Source: Pleurotus djamor (Eukaryota > Basidiomycota > Agaricomycetes > Agaricales > Pleurotaceae). From it: DNA of 64,000 nt. The translations under genes and the position numbers were made by a program. The stretch spans positions 30,191 to 94,190 of the forward strand of contig JAPEVF010000136.1 of the NCBI GenBank assembly GCA_029747585.1. Reading direction: 5' to 3'. Below are positions 33,470 through 45,800 of the stretch, one piece after another. Positions within the stretch are counted from its first letter, which is position 1; every line of letters begins with the position of its first letter. The notes below the pieces were generated by a model that searched no databases, was not told where the DNA came from, and saw only the letters and a program-made list of their open reading frames with translations.

Positions 33470-33892
33470 TCAATCTTCTTCAAGAACTCCCCTGAAGCCA
33501 ACCTCTGCGTAGGACCTCCAAGAACTCGAAGCCTCGAACCGCCTTAAACAAACCGCCCTGAGCCATTCAACCCCCAATATCCGTGGGTGGGCTGAACGGA
33601 GGGTTCCTCGACTAGCGTAGGTGCGTAACTCTGCCAGTACAGGGTCCCGAGGGCGGAAGAGACGACGGCTAAGGGAAGAAAAGAGAGTGGGCTTGTCAGC
33701 AGGAAAACGAGTAAAAAATAGAATTTCACGCACCATAGAGCGGTTATGACTATTAGTATCACCAGCTTCAGCATAGAGAAGGGCTTTCGATAGCGTATGA
33801 AGGGCCAGAGATGTCGATGGGGGTTGACCAGAGTACTTAGCACAAGTGAAGGCCGGCCGAGATGCCCGACTTTTACTTTCGCACGGAGACAC
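33470..33892 (-). CDS. Possible small membrane protein
   Basis: Two overlapping minus-strand frames compete. The one at 33544-33843 has two hydrophobic stretches (LKLVILIVITALWCVKFYFL and LSFLPLAVVSSALGTLYW). The other is the 140-codon frame 33470-33892, which is Arg/Ser-rich. A possible 60-nt intron (gtgcgt...cccttag, about 33670-33735) connects the hydrophobic start to the second half. The structure is unresolved. Confidence 0.25.
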   Translation of the reverse strand: MSPCESKSRASRPAFTCAKYSGQPPSTSLALHTLSKALLYAEAGDTNSHNRSMVREILFFTRFPADKPTLFSSLSRRLFRPRDPVLAELRTYASRGTLRSAHPRILGVEWLRAVCLRRFEASSSWRSYAEVGFRGVLEED

Positions 33893-34437
33893 GTGATGAT
33901 AGGGGGGCTCTAAGGCTTCACAAGACTTGGAGTTGGCTTGGAGGCGAGATCAAGGCAAGTGCTAGGTGGCGACACATTGTAATCCTTCTGATACACTGAA
34001 AATATATATGAAAAGCATAATCAAAGTTTGGGGTAGAGCATCTTGCATGGGGTGTAGTTAGATATACAGTTGTCATCGACTGGGGAGGGGTGCAGTGATT
34101 GTCCAACGGAGCGTGTTTGACTGAGTGGATGGTGTGGTTGAGGCTGCTTGAAGCCCTGCGTTGTATACCATTTGTTGAGTGCCTTGGAGAGCCTCGGAAA
34201 TTGTATTCGTCATCGTTGCTGATGGCGAGTCGGAGCTCGGGTTCAATGATCATGGCACCTATGCCTGCAAATTCGAGCCAGAAAATTGCCTTGCGTTCCT
34301 AAACGGCTGTCTCTGCTGGATGCTGATGCTGCCACTGGCACCCTCTTTGAATTCTGCTGCGTTACTCGGATTGCTTACAAGATAGTCACATCAGGCTCAC
34401 CGCGTTATCTCGCACTGCAAGCTGCCATGCCTTTTTA
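33893..34437. other. No gene seen
   Basis: Only short frames on both strands before the fold-back element. Confidence 0.4.
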
Positions 34438-34581
34438 AAACCCTCCTTAAAAATGTTCACTCACTTTTCTTGGTTTTCGCGAGGACAAAATGGCCCTATT
34501 AGCCAATCAGATCGTTCATAGGGTCTTTTTTCTCGTCAAAAACCAGTAGGAAAGAGAGCGAACATTTTTACAAGAGGGTTT
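34438..34581. mobile_element. Fold-back MITE-like element, 144 bp
   Basis: The two ends form an imperfect inverted repeat of about 42 bp. The left end reads AAACCCTCCTTAAAAATGTT and the right end, reversed, AAACCCTCTTGTAAAAATGT. Both continue with GTTC-ACTCAC/GCTCTC and a TTTTC-type tract. The inner parts (near GAGGACAAAATGGCCCTAT and its partner GACGAGAAAAAAGACCCTAT) also pair, so almost the whole element can fold into one hairpin around AGCCAATCAGATCG. No coding capacity and no clear target duplication. The right arm overlaps the 3' end of the next open frame. Confidence 0.65.
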
Positions 34582-35247
34582 GCTCCAAGAAAGAAGGGTG
34601 GCTGCCCGCTGTGTCGGAACACGAATGGACCGGAAACGTGCGATGAACTCGCTGGTCGCAGCCGTAACCAACAAGACGAATTATACTCCGAAGGTGACCC
34701 TCTGAACTCAGAATTGCTCTCGCTAGATGTACACGTTCTCTTCCGCGATAGAGTAGAAGTTTTGGTTTCTAACGGTCCAAGATTCCCAATAACCACGCTA
34801 TGACAGGCGGCCGTACCCTCCAGCTGGCGGGATCCCATACATTCATACTTGATCAGGTAATGGGCTGGACCGTGAACTGGTCTCACCGTCAAGACAACGT
34901 CAAGATCAAAGTCATCATCAGAATCGTCGTAGAAAGAAGCTTCTGTCTCAGCTAATAGCTGGACAAGGAAAGCTTTGAAGAGGGCATCAGCGGCGTCTTG
35001 TCTCTCCGTTGTTCGCGGCGTGGGGTAGAGGTAGTTGAGAGGTAGAATAGCCATCGATGTGATGCTCGACGCTCGACCGCAGCGCAAGTCCTTTCGAACT
35101 CCGATAGGGGGACCAATGAATGTCATTTCGAATGTGATATATTGATACAAAAACGGGGGGTGTCAGAGTTACTGTCACATTCGACTCACATTCGGCGAAC
35201 CCTGACGCGAATGGGAAATCGAATTTGGCCTCGAATGCGGCCCCCAA
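34536..35247 (-). pseudogene. Possible transposase-type N-terminal fragment
   Basis: A 204-codon minus frame (34536-35150), with a shorter one reaching 35247. Its first part reads ITSMAILPLNYLYPTPRTTE, then FKAFLVQLLAETEASFYDD, SDDDFDLDVVL and GPAHYLIKYECM. A helix followed by an acidic run and a 'HYL' box resembles the N-terminus of Harbinger-like transposase ORFs in Agaricomycetes, from memory. Beyond residue 100 the resemblance is lost. The last 16 codons lie within the fold-back element. It may be a truncated transposon gene interrupted by that insertion. Confidence 0.3.
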
Positions 35248-35876
35248 ATTCAGCTTTGTACTCCCCTATTGAATGACCTACGATTGTTTATCGACCCGAG
35301 ACTGGCTCTTTCACATTTCACAACCCTTGTTTCGTTGATCCTCTCGGTCTTGAGAGTAGGTTAAGGCCGCCCCTCTCGTGCTCGCTAAGGTGGAAACCTT
35401 GGTCCTCTCCCGTTCTTTCCTCCGATCCTAATACTCATCTCGCAGCTTTATATACACACATGACGACATCTATACCAAGTCATACGGAAGCTTTCCGGGC
35501 GTTCAATCACGCCCTGCGTATGTTCTTGTCACGTTTCGTGTTCTTGGCATCTCACATGTTCTATCCACCTTACGTATCCGTAATTGCAGGCAACGGATAA
35601 CGATCACTGGGAGGCAGACCCCCGCTGCATGTTTCCCATGTTGCTCGAAGTCGCGGACGTTGACGCGTGATAGTCATTCTATCAATAAATGCCTCTGGTC
35701 TACATCTCTCTAGTGTCATCCAACGTCGTGCTGGAGGCCTACCATCTCCTTCTACCTAGTCATTGTTTATACACGAAAACTACAAGACATCCGATTCTCC
35801 AGCGCTAGGAAGTCGTTATATACTCTATCTGCAAGCTTCCTTCCTTCCCATCCACGGACGCTTCCTTACTCCCGTC
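35248..35876. other. Intergenic; possible orphan first exon at 35460-35519
   Basis: A TATA-like TTTATATA (about 35448) precedes ATG at 35460, which opens MTTSIPSHTEAFRAFNHAL up to a GTATGT donor. After the next acceptor (aattgcag, about 35589) the frame meets TAA at once. It may be a decayed promoter and first exon, possibly of the DUF2235 relic downstream. Confidence 0.3.
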
Positions 35877-36612
35877 ATGTCGTCTCGTCCAGCAAAAGTC
35901 GCCGACCTGAAAGAGGACCCTCTACCCACTATTTCTCCCGCCACCGATCCGCAAACTGTCCGACGCACGCTCTGTATCCACACAGAGAAGGGATGCAACT
36001 TGGTTGTTAATCTCGACGGTCCCGCTAACCAATTCAGCGCGCATGTGAGCTCTCAGTCGTTTTGTATCCGATTTGTCCGCCAAATGACTTCCTTCTTCTT
36101 CCACGACAATCTATCAATGTAGTCGAGCTGTTCAATCGCCTCATAAAGGACGAACGGCAGCTTGTCTATTATGATAGCGGCATCGGTAAATACGCACCGC
36201 CGTCTTTTCGCTCACTGAGCTACCTCAAACAAACCCTCTATCATGCAACTGATGCTGCGATCGCCTGGTATGCCTCCTCGCTGTGCTTTTACTCTGATGC
36301 TGATTGTCGTTTTCAGGAATTTCGAAAGCATCGTCCACGCTGCGTATAGGTGGATATCCGAGAACTATCAGCCAGGTGACCGCATCTTCTTGTTTGGTGA
36401 GTGATGGTAAATCGGCGTGGATGGGGGGTGGTTCATCATCATGTTCGTTTAGGATTCTCGCGACTCAGGTGCTTAACCAGCCCGCGTTATCGTATGATAA
36501 AAAATGTGTGTCAACTCATTCCAAGACCCACAACGATGCCATTTACGGCGGTATGTATCACTATGTCTAGGTCGGTCTTCTCCATAAAGGCAACGATAGA
36601 CAAATTCCATTG
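35877..36612 (+). pseudogene. DUF2235 (Tle1-type alpha/beta hydrolase) relic
   Basis: ATG at 35877. Recognisable parts are VRRTLCIHTEKGCNLVVNLD and GPANQFSAH (the usual L-C-x-D-G-T-x-N-x-F start, here changed), NVVELFNRLIKDERQLVYYD, SGIGKY and ATDAAIAW. After an intron at 36268-36316 comes NFESIVHAAYRWISENYQPG with DRIFLFG. After an intron at 36397-36452 comes GFSR, the nucleophile elbow. Then the frame breaks: the expected G-A-Y reads GA followed by TAA (36474-36476) four bases out of frame. VGLLHKGNDRQIP further on is again family-like. The rest of the domain is absent. Fungal DUF2235 proteins are predicted phospholipase-type hydrolases. Loss of the downstream half, including the remaining catalytic residues, makes this non-functional. 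Confidence 0.75.
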
Positions 36613-37484
36613 TAAGCGATTGACTTAACAACGTCTCTCTTCCTCATCTTCCACATCTAGTTAAAGCACACCACCCTTTTGTCGGTTACGGTGCTTCCAC
36701 ACACTTATCAGCCACCTGAAATCCCTCAGAGTTCAAACATAGGACTCAAGACTGCGTTTCACACATTACTAGTTACTTCCTAGGCTTAGAAACATCTAGG
36801 CCCACCGGTTGCGTACAAACCATGCTAGCGAAAACGGGAAAACTTCCTGCTGCTTCATGTCGTCTGGAATCAGGCGCATGTCCTGTCGGTGTGGAGGGTG
36901 TGAATAATAGGGCGCTGGAGATCAGTCGCAAAATCTTGCTAGGGTGATAAAAGCTATGACAAAGCCATTCGTCGACGACGTATCCTGCGGAGAGCGAGCG
37001 AGAAACGATGCCATCAGACGCTCAAAGCTCGGAGAATCAGAAGAACGGAGGAGGGGGGGAGGGGGAAGGGGGAGCACGGAAACATATTTGAACGTTTATT
37101 TAACAAGAATGATCCTCTAGTTCGCCGCATTATACAAGCGGTCCGACAAGATATTCACCAGAAGTTAATACTACAATGAGAAGGGAAAGCAACAACGATA
37201 GATCGTCTTTCATCCAGTCTGTGAGTCCGTTCCATCGGTTGATGTCATCGGGTGGTATCTCAATCGGCGCATGAGGATAGCAAACCCAAACTTAAAGTTC
37301 CTGGCAGCTGCAGGCCAGCCTCGAGGCCCCGCTGGGAGCCCTCAAGCATATTCCTTGTCAGTGACAGGTGACTGTTGGGGAAGGAACAGTTTGATAGGAA
37401 CGAGAATAGAAAACAAAGACACAAACCTGGATATCAGTCTCTGAGTCTGTCATGGTTAATGCGCGGTCCCGAGAGAATTCATGC
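36613..37484. other. Intergenic
   Basis: No gene seen. It includes a G-rich tract (about 37042-37075), and the stretch 37080-37480 is probably the 3' untranslated region of the DUF6534 gene. Confidence 0.45.
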
Positions 37485-39709
37485 CTACGATCGATCTGGA
37501 TGGAGATGCTCGTGGGTTTCTGCTATATTAAAGGCAACCGGTGAGTGTGGGCCAGAGATGTCCCGAAGGGACACGCATACACTTCGATGGCCTCCCTTTG
37601 AGGCTGAAGTGAGCGAGCTCGGTCCGCTGCGAAAGGACAAGGAGAGGCTGTCACACTGGTCCGCGAGACTTCGTATCTCCTGCCTGGCATTGAGAGTCGC
37701 CAACAGAGAATTGGAGTACACTAAAGAGAGAAATCGCCAAAGTTCAGCTCGTGACCAGGTTCAGGAAGGCAACAACCACCCTCGTGAATGGAACGCAATG
37801 AAAACCGGGAAGCTTGGATGAACAAAATGAACGTACGTCTGCCCAAGCTGAAGTAAAAGGCAACATAGATCAGTGTGTCCCCCCATACGAGAATCTGTCA
37901 AAGGAAGAACGGGGGGCTGCTCAGTACCACCACATGGCTCCATGCAAAACGCACCGCATTCGATTAACCTACCGAGACGAGGGAGGCGCAAGCACAAATG
38001 GAAGTAAGCAAGCCTGTGTTGACAGTGAATACGATCTGTAGAGCAAGAGGGAATAATTCGCCTTGTTATGGCATGAAATGCCATCAGTTTCGAAGATAGA
38101 CGCACCAATCGACTGATCATCGTATCGGACCTGGTGCCGAAAAACGTCGCGAGATCGAGGTAGACCGGGTCGAAGGCGGAAGCGACGAACGTGATCAGCC
38201 AAGAGAAGACACATTCAATTATCTAGGGAAATGAACTTACTTTTTGAAGCCTGTGCGCGAGCGTTGCAAGAGGTACACCAAAGACGCAGCAATCAGCGCG
38301 TCACCTGCAGCCGCGAGGATGTTTACTGTCATCGAGAGACCCTAGAAATGCGCACACCGCGGAAAGGCGAACAACTAAGTTGAAAAACATCCGAAGGGGA
38401 GACGCTAATGTCAAACCTTCAATTCACCGAGCTCCGCCCAAGTGTGGTTTTTGAGCCCTAGCCTGTTCAGTGTTGAATGTGTGATTTGGTAAGAAGAGAA
38501 GGGGCTACTCGGGCAATCTAAACACGTACGATTTGACAGTGAAAGCTACCGTGCATTGAGTTGAGCATCAAAGTCGAAACGATGGCAGGAAGTGAGGGGA
38601 CGAACCAAGAGAACAAACTTGGCAAGGGGGCGTCGATGAGCAATGTCTGATGAGACAAAGTTTGATTGACATACCGAATTCTGCTACCACGAGGCAAACC
38701 TACAGGTCCGATGAAATGCCCGTTCAATCGAGGACAAGGATGGTGGAACACTCACCACAACGAATGTTAATGGCCTATTTTTGTTGCTCACTAAAAGCCC
38801 ATGAAGTGTCCGCAGAAGCCATGAGGAAGAACGAGGAGAAACTTACTTCGCCAGACGCGCATTGCCAAGAAGCCTTGTACGAGAAGGCAAATGAGACTCT
38901 GGAGAAGGTTAAGTGATCTAAATATTGAGTTAGCAGAGTGGGGACTTGAGTTTGGCATACGTTAAACAAGACTTCGGCCTGTAATCTTCTAAGTGAACGT
39001 TCGGGACAGGCGAGGAGGGCGTCTTACGAGGATGCTCCTGTAGGGTAGATTAGGTTGAGCATCATCCAGTGAGCATACGTAGGTTTACCAAACAATTTTT
39101 CCTAGCTCGGCTGGGTTCGCGTAATGTGTGACAAGATAGCAATAGACTTTGGGCAGGTTGTCAGAGAGGAGGGTTATCGGAAGGGGGCCGTTAGTGTCGA
39201 CTGACCAGTGTGTGTGATGAGGGCTTGGTGTATGGTGTCGAATAGCCAGACGCCAGCGACCTATTCGGTGACGCCTAGAATGAGCCACAGAAGAGGGAGC
39301 GGAAAGTGTTTGGAACGGTACAAACAAGATATTTAATGTACCACATGTCCTAGGACGCGAAAATTTCAACCCCTCGACTGCGTAATAATATCGATGAAAC
39401 TTACTTTCTCGTAGTGGTGGAAGTAAATCCAGGTTTGTACACTGGACACTGTGTCCAAAGAAGATTAGTCAAGTGACGGCGCGACAGTGGAGCAAGAGAC
39501 ACATACCGCCGTAGAGCCTACCATCATTTTGACTCTTGAGCCGAAGTCGGATGGATTTGACATAAATGCGATGTGTGACTTACACGGCAGCACAGACGGA
39601 ACCTATAAGGGCCGCGCCCATCCTACGGACAGCATGACAGTGAGTCAGTCACTTGCGTCATGAAGGAGGGAATGGCATACGTAGTGTCGACTTGAAGGGA
39701 AGCTGGCAT
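37485..39709 (-). CDS. DUF6534-family seven-transmembrane protein, 19 exons
   Basis: Exons are 39681-39709, 39584-39622, 39507-39517, 39405-39448, 39326-39349, 39206-39260, 39089-39146, 39028-39037, 38961-38978, 38847-38898, 38756-38790, 38675-38699, 38530-38545, 38417-38462, 38241-38341, 38106-38130, 37973-38035, 37837-37894 and 37485-37720. All introns are GT-AG. The exons sum to 945 nt, giving 314 residues with no stop. The start is MPASLQVDTTMGAALIG. Seven hydrophobic segments include WYIKYLVAGVWLFDTIHQAL, AEVLFNSLICLLVQGFLAMR, LSMTVNILAAAGDALIAASL and TLIYVAFYFSLGRLYSNSLL. The segment from about residue 160 on (GDALIAAS, the RSRTGFKKSD loop, SLLATLNAR) is the DUF6534 signature. These are abundant Agaricomycete membrane proteins of unknown role, topologically like receptors. 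The polar tail (about 75 residues) would be cytoplasmic. The weakest junction is exon 5/6 (donor gtttgt). Confidence 0.85.
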
Positions 39710-41019
39710 GACGAGCGAACGTTTGAGGCTACAGTGACGGTGCAAAAAGAGGGTCCTTGCATCGCAGGCTAGTTATATAAGAGGGGCGAAGGGAATCAGA
39801 GAAGCGCTACTCTTACCTTCGTGTGCGAACTTTGCGCCGCGTGTGCTCCGCCCCAAAGACTTCGCGATTCTTCCGTCTGCATGTGCGTCTGCGTCCCGAG
39901 GGCCGAGAAGAGACTCCGTCGCATATTTTTGCAAATTGAAACAGCTGTNAAAAAAAACTTATGTCACGTGGATGAGTTGCGAAAACAAGAGACAGAAGTA
40001 CTGTACCTTGTACAACGGACAGACGAAGATGGGAGGGAGGCTATGAAAGAAACACACGTACAAAAGCGTTGAGTGAGTCTGTAGATAAGATAGGTAGCGG
40101 CGTCACGAAGAGCGCCTAGTTGGGAGGAAAACGCCTCTGAGATAAGCGCCCCCGGGCGTCGCTCGGCAGAGCATCCTCTTTTGTGGCCTCTTCAAGTATT
40201 CGGGCAAGTTTGCCTAGATGGTAAAGTCAACGATAAGCGTTACTTAGAATATGAGTACAAACCAGCTAGTCGTTCCAGAGTCGTTTGAGGCGATAGGTTG
40301 AGATGGCGAAGTAGAAAAATCCAAGATGGTTCGTTTTTCTGTCCTTCTTTGAAGTTCTTTCGCTATACAAAGTCAGCAATCAACTTAACGTATGCTTTAG
40401 GCATGCGTAGCCGAGCTTTCAATGCTGTCGGCGCCGTTTCGAGTAACCTGGCCGCCTGATAGGTCCAGATAGAAGAACTGACGGACATACCCCCGCGTCG
40501 GGTGGATATTACAAGGATATTAGGTGCACTAGTCTGAACGTGTTGGTGGATGTCTACACCTTGTGGTCACTGTTCACTCCGTGGAAGGATGTCGCAAAGG
40601 TTGGCGTACTTTTGTAGCCCTGATTGTCCCAATCAAGTCTTAGCTTAGATCCCCAAAGGCGGACCTGTCCATGCGGTGCCACGCGATGGCCTGCTCTCAC
40701 AAGTCGGGTCAATGCCTTTAATTAGACCTTCTGTGATAACTTGAATATTGATAATGCTGGGCTGGTTCACGCGTACCGTAGGCAGCCGCCCGTTATCCCA
40801 AGTCAACAGTTCAACTAGCCTTCATTGCACTCCGCGTGGGAGGTGTAATAGGTGAACACACCGTATAATTCAACTTTCCAAAACTCGAACTCTGGCAGAA
40901 GGAAGAGACATAGTACAGTTTGACAAGGAGAGTAGCGTATTTTTATGTCTCGCTGTGGAGACGGTGACATTGCAGTAGAACAAGAAATAAGGCAATAATG
41001 GAGATGAGGAAAGACCGCG
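39710..41019. other. No gene seen
   Basis: Upstream region of the DUF6534 gene and 3' flank of the next gene. An N at 39949 beside an A run; only short frames. Confidence 0.45.
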
Positions 41020-42771
41020 TCACTTGGCCCACATCCCACCCACACTCGATCCATCACTGCTTGTCCAAGCAGCTTCTGCGGCGTCAACAGCCTCAAGCAG
41101 CTCAGCCTGTACATTCGCATCCACCTCTGGGTCAGCATTTCCCTCGTCCAACCAACCGTTGCGATCACCACGCTTCTCATCCCCATCAACCTTGGCAACA
41201 GCACCAGCATCAAGGTCTCCATCATCACTCCTGTCAACATCCGTCAAGGTTGGAGCACGTCTGCGAGGGCGGTACTCGTCCATGATATCGTAGTGCTTTG
41301 GTGATCGAATGATAGACAAACCGTGAGAGCGACTTGAAGGAGAGGAGTGACGGACAGTAGATTGCAGGGCCGCTAAGGTGGGTCTACCAGGAAAAGTCGA
41401 CCAATCCCATTCTGGCTGTATGTTGACAAGTGCCGAGCTAGGAGGTGTAAGCTGTGACAGGGTTGTCGGGCACCCGGACTGCGGTCCAACTCGGGCATTA
41501 CCAGAGCCACCGACGGCGGTGACTTTCTGGGCAGCTCGTGGGAGGGGGTCCAGAGTCTCCCTGATCAAGCCCTCTCCTGGAGCTTGCCCTTGATGCGAAA
41601 AAGGCGGCGTACAAGAGCAGCATCTCCCCACACATGTCCTTCTCCTTTTTTGCCCCCCGCAGCGTTCAAGAGATGGGTGGTACGTTGCGTCAGGTAGCAA
41701 GGATGGACATTGCGATGGATGGTTGTTACTCAAGCAATGCTGATGTTGCGGTACAGACATCGGCTGTGAAAGAACGTTGCTTGCGTTGGGATTCACGACT
41801 TGTACCGAAAGAGATGCCCCCGTTGCTGCAGAGGAAGGCAGATGACGGCGTTGGGGCGAATCCTTCCCATGTCCCCGACTAGGACCTGATCTAGAAAGAT
41901 GGGTAGGAGGTACAGGTAGAGTGTGCGTGCGATTGGCAGGGGTAAAGAGTTTCTGGTTCATATCCTTCAGAGCAACACGGCCTCCTTGATCACTCTGGCC
42001 TCTACGATATGACGGCAAAGGGCGTGGAAGGGACGCAACTACCAAGGTCTTGATTGACGGCAACACCGTCCTAGGCTGACCCCTCTTCCCCCCCCGAAGC
42101 TGCAAAGTTGGGCTGCTGCTCAGCCTGGCGGGTGCGTCCTGGGGCCGGAGGGGATGCCAGTACACGTGGTTGGTATGACTGAGACGCCGCTTGTTCCGTG
42201 GGCAATCTCATGTGAGAGGGACGACCGTATGGAGTCCAGGGTGATGGATGCGGGGGGAGATAAAAGGGCATTGGTAGCGCAGGTGTCCCACTAGTGACAT
42301 GGGAGACAATTGTATCGTTCTAAGGCAAATAATAATCATAAGTGCACATTCAGAGGCACGACTATACATATGATGAGGGTGACCATGACACGTAGATCAA
42401 AACACAGACGTCGAAGGGAGAAAAAGATGATGAAAGTAAGGGAACAGACCCAAACTCACATTCTCTGCATGCCCAATCCTCATCTTCTTCAATGGCGGTT
42501 GGGGTGCAATTGTGTCTGCGCCATCTACAAAGTCCCGTTTAGGAGATCTCAACGAGGAGACAGAGGGGCTGGGTTTTGATGGTATGCATCTGCTTGCTCC
42601 AGGAGAATTGGTGACTGAAAACTCGGCAGGAGGAGGGGAGGAAGAGGATGATGCAAGAGGATTCAGAACAGTCATAGGTGCGGGTGAGTGCGTAGCACCG
42701 TATGCAAATGGAGGGGNCCCCGCCATCGCCGTCGCCGTCGCCTTCGCCGTCCTCTCCTTGTCCGCTGTCAT
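41020..42771 (-). CDS. Ser/Pro-rich hypothetical protein
   Basis: Exon 1 is 42460-42771, starting at the first ATG of the frame (MTADKERTAKATATAMAG), with an N at 42717. The intron is 42320-42459 (gtgagt...ccttag, phase 0). Exon 2 is 41020-42319. In exon 2 the frame changes at a run of eight C (42088-42095). Correcting one base joins SQSYQPRVLASPPAPGR to LPSIKTLVVASLPRPLPS and gives about 537 residues. Noticeable pieces are KPSPSVSSLRSPKRDF, PPLKKMRIGHAEN, SALVNIQPEWDWSTFPGRP and an acidic C-terminus (ELLEAVDAAEAAW). It has no signal peptide or membrane segment. It could instead be the 3' part of the neighbouring large gene if an intron bridges 42772-42900. Family unknown. Confidence 0.5.
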
Positions 42772-42831
42772 TTGGGCGAGTTGTTTTTTGAGTACGTTTC
42801 GACTCGGATGTTGCCGCCCCAAGGAGAGATA

Positions 42832-45800
42832 TTAATTGGGAGTGTGTGTGATCGGGGAGCGATAAAGGAAGGAAGGCTTCTTAGACTGAAGAGTAACCAC
42901 TTCCTTTTCATGCCCAACACTCTCTTCGCTAGTGTCACCACGGTTAAACTCGCTTGGTGGGATGATATGTTGAGCTATCATCGAATTGACAGGCAAAGGC
43001 GGCGCATCGACATCATCAAACAACGACGACCTTGAAGAGCGCGAGGAGTGTGTCCCTTTAAAGAAGCGTAGGGAGTGGAGTTCATCAGAGATTGGGGACG
43101 ACGAGCTGGTGTTTAAGCTATGGCGAGGAGCAGCCGAAACGACGGCTCCAGTGGCGGAGAGCTTTGCAACAGCGGTAGCGTGCTTCTTGAGTGGAGGATC
43201 GGCGCATGGAACAGACTGATTGGATTGACGCGACAAAAAGCGTGACAGCCCCTCAGGCTTTGGCTCCTGGGCGGTCTGCGGGGATGTTGACGTGGGGTGG
43301 GCAGAAAAGCCCTTGGGAAGCGCAGGAACAGGGGGAGGAGGTTCGGCATATCTATCCCTCAGAGCACCGCTGCTAATACGCTTCATCAACTTCCATATTT
43401 TCCCGCTGTTCAAAACGCTTGGGTCATTCTTCTTCTTCGTTTCCTCGGCTGGCGGTGGTTCATTCGTGGGTGGTGGAGATTGTTGCTTCAGAGGAGGCTT
43501 TGGAGGGACAGGAATATCCTCCGTGAACGCAAACTTGTCGATAGATAACCGTAGAGATCTTCGCTGCTGTGACTTGCCGAACGACCATCCTTTATCCCTC
43601 GCATGACCCAGCTCCCCGAGTTCTCCGACCTCCAACTTCACCTCAGTGTCAACCGTAACCTCACTTCCCTTCCTAAACCTCCCAGAGATCTTCCTCGACA
43701 ACGTCTTCCCGACACCACTCATAGGGCCGCTACCATTCTTCCCATTCTTCCCATCCTTCTCCTTCTCCTTCCCCCTCCCATCTAAACTTCGTCCTCTCCG
43801 TCCCCCACACCCAGCATTAATACTCTTCTCCCTCCCTCTACTCCACGGCACATCCACATCCTGTCCCCACGCATCATACGGCGACCCAACGGCGACAACC
43901 TTCCCTGTTGTGCTCCCAAAAACCGTATAATAAGGCGTCCCAGGTTCCCCTCCATCGTCGTTCGTGTTTCTGCCACTGTCCATGTCTTTACCATGCGAAG
44001 TCGATGCTGGTCCCGACATAACCCCGGCTGCAATGCTGATAACCGATGCGCTGGCACTTGTATTCCCCGATCTTGAACCCGAACGACTTGGCGATGCGTA
44101 ATGGCCAAGTGCACTCCCAGCGAGATCGTCTCGTCGAGCTTCTTGTTCTCGGTAAGCCATAGCTAATTGAGCAGCAGGCGTTAACGATCGGGGTGGTAGG
44201 TTGCTAGCGCTAGGTGAGCCAGAGCTTCCGCTACCTTCCTTCCCGTGGTTCCTACTGGGTGACCGTGACTTGGGGTGTAGTTGCGGTGAGTGTAGCATAT
44301 TCGGTGACATTGGAAGAGGGGATTGCATGATGGGCGATTGAGCATTTGAAGAAGCTGCTTTGCCACTAGAGGGTGTACCAGGTCTCCGCAGAAACGAGAA
44401 ACCACCAGTACTGGGTCTCTTCTTCAAGACGTTTCGTATCCTCTTTTCCTTCTCATTAACCTTCTCCAGCTCAGACAATGACATCCCTTTTGACTTCGTG
44501 GTTAACACGGTAATCGGGGTCAGAGGGAACTTGGACGAGTCGCCAGCTGAAGACGCTGAAGTTCCCAATGGAGGTGGAGGGGACGAAGGTGGCGTATCCA
44601 AAGACTGCACAAGACGAAGCGAAGGGAGCTGCGGAATTTCCTGTCGTTGTTTTTCATCTTCATCCACCTTGAGCGCTTTCTGCATCTCGGCAAGCCATCT
44701 CTGCCTACCCTTCAGCTCACCCTTCCCGCTACCGTGCCGACCGTCCCCAATGGCCCCAGGTGCACTCTTATATCCGCCTTCTGAATCACTCCCATGCTGC
44801 ATCTTGTGAAACGTCCCTCCCCCAACTCCTTTTATCGCCTCACTCTCACTTCCACTCCCATAAGCTGACGACCCGGACGCCTCAGCTGGCTTCGCAAGTA
44901 ATCGTTTCAGGTGGACCGGAGAAACCTCCGACGCGGTACTTGAGCGGTGGGATCTTGGAAACGATGACAGCGGCGACCCAGATGAGAACATCATTGAGTT
45001 TCCAAGTGGGGAAGAGGAGAGGGGTGAATGGTGTACGGGAGAGTTTTGAGGTGAAGGTGAGAGAAAGTGTTGTGGGGAGTATGAGGTGGAGGGTGTTGAA
45101 GAAGGTGGTGTTTGCGTGACTGTCCCACTTCGACCGCGTGCACGTGGGGAGGGTGTGGCCATTGGGGAAGTCGTCGTGGTCGTGACAACGGATGAAGATG
45201 AGGGAATCTGGCCAGATGTAGAAGGTCTCGCAGGCGAACTACCGCTGGATTTCTCGAGGGTACTGGACAAGGAAGGGAATTTTTTGTAGGAAGAAGACGA
45301 TGAAGGTGCAGCAGTCGATGGTCGCTGAGAAGACGCTTCCACAGATGTATGTCGTTTAATTCTGTCTTTTGGGGGAGTACACCATGAAGATGAAGAAACG
45401 GGGGCAGGGAGTTTGTGTGATGAAGGCGGACGTGGGCCGATGGTTGTAGTTGTCGTTGTCGTTGCTGAAGCTGACTGCGAGCGACCTATCGCAGAGCGTA
45501 CCTGGAATCCAAATTGCTCAGTATATCATCGCGGGGGGTAGAGCTAAGCGACCTACCATCGTATGAGATTCCTTGGAATCTGATGTCTTCGATTTGGAAA
45601 GAGTTGGGGAGGAAGTTGAAGAGGGCGATGACGCAAGGGTAGTAGAGTGAAGGCGTTGGCGGGTCGGAGCTGGAGTTTTTTCGTTCTCACTCTTTCCACG
45701 AGTCGTCGCCGTGATAGTAGCGGCAGCAGAGGAAGAACGAGGTGGCTTGGATAGCGATTTCACAAGTACACCTGAAATGACCGGTCAGCCAAAGGGATAG

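Noticed and set aside
43292..45289. Several plus-strand frames of 60-149 codons opposite the large gene
   Set aside because: Mirror frames of the Ser/Pro-rich minus-strand exons, without start context or splice sites of their own.
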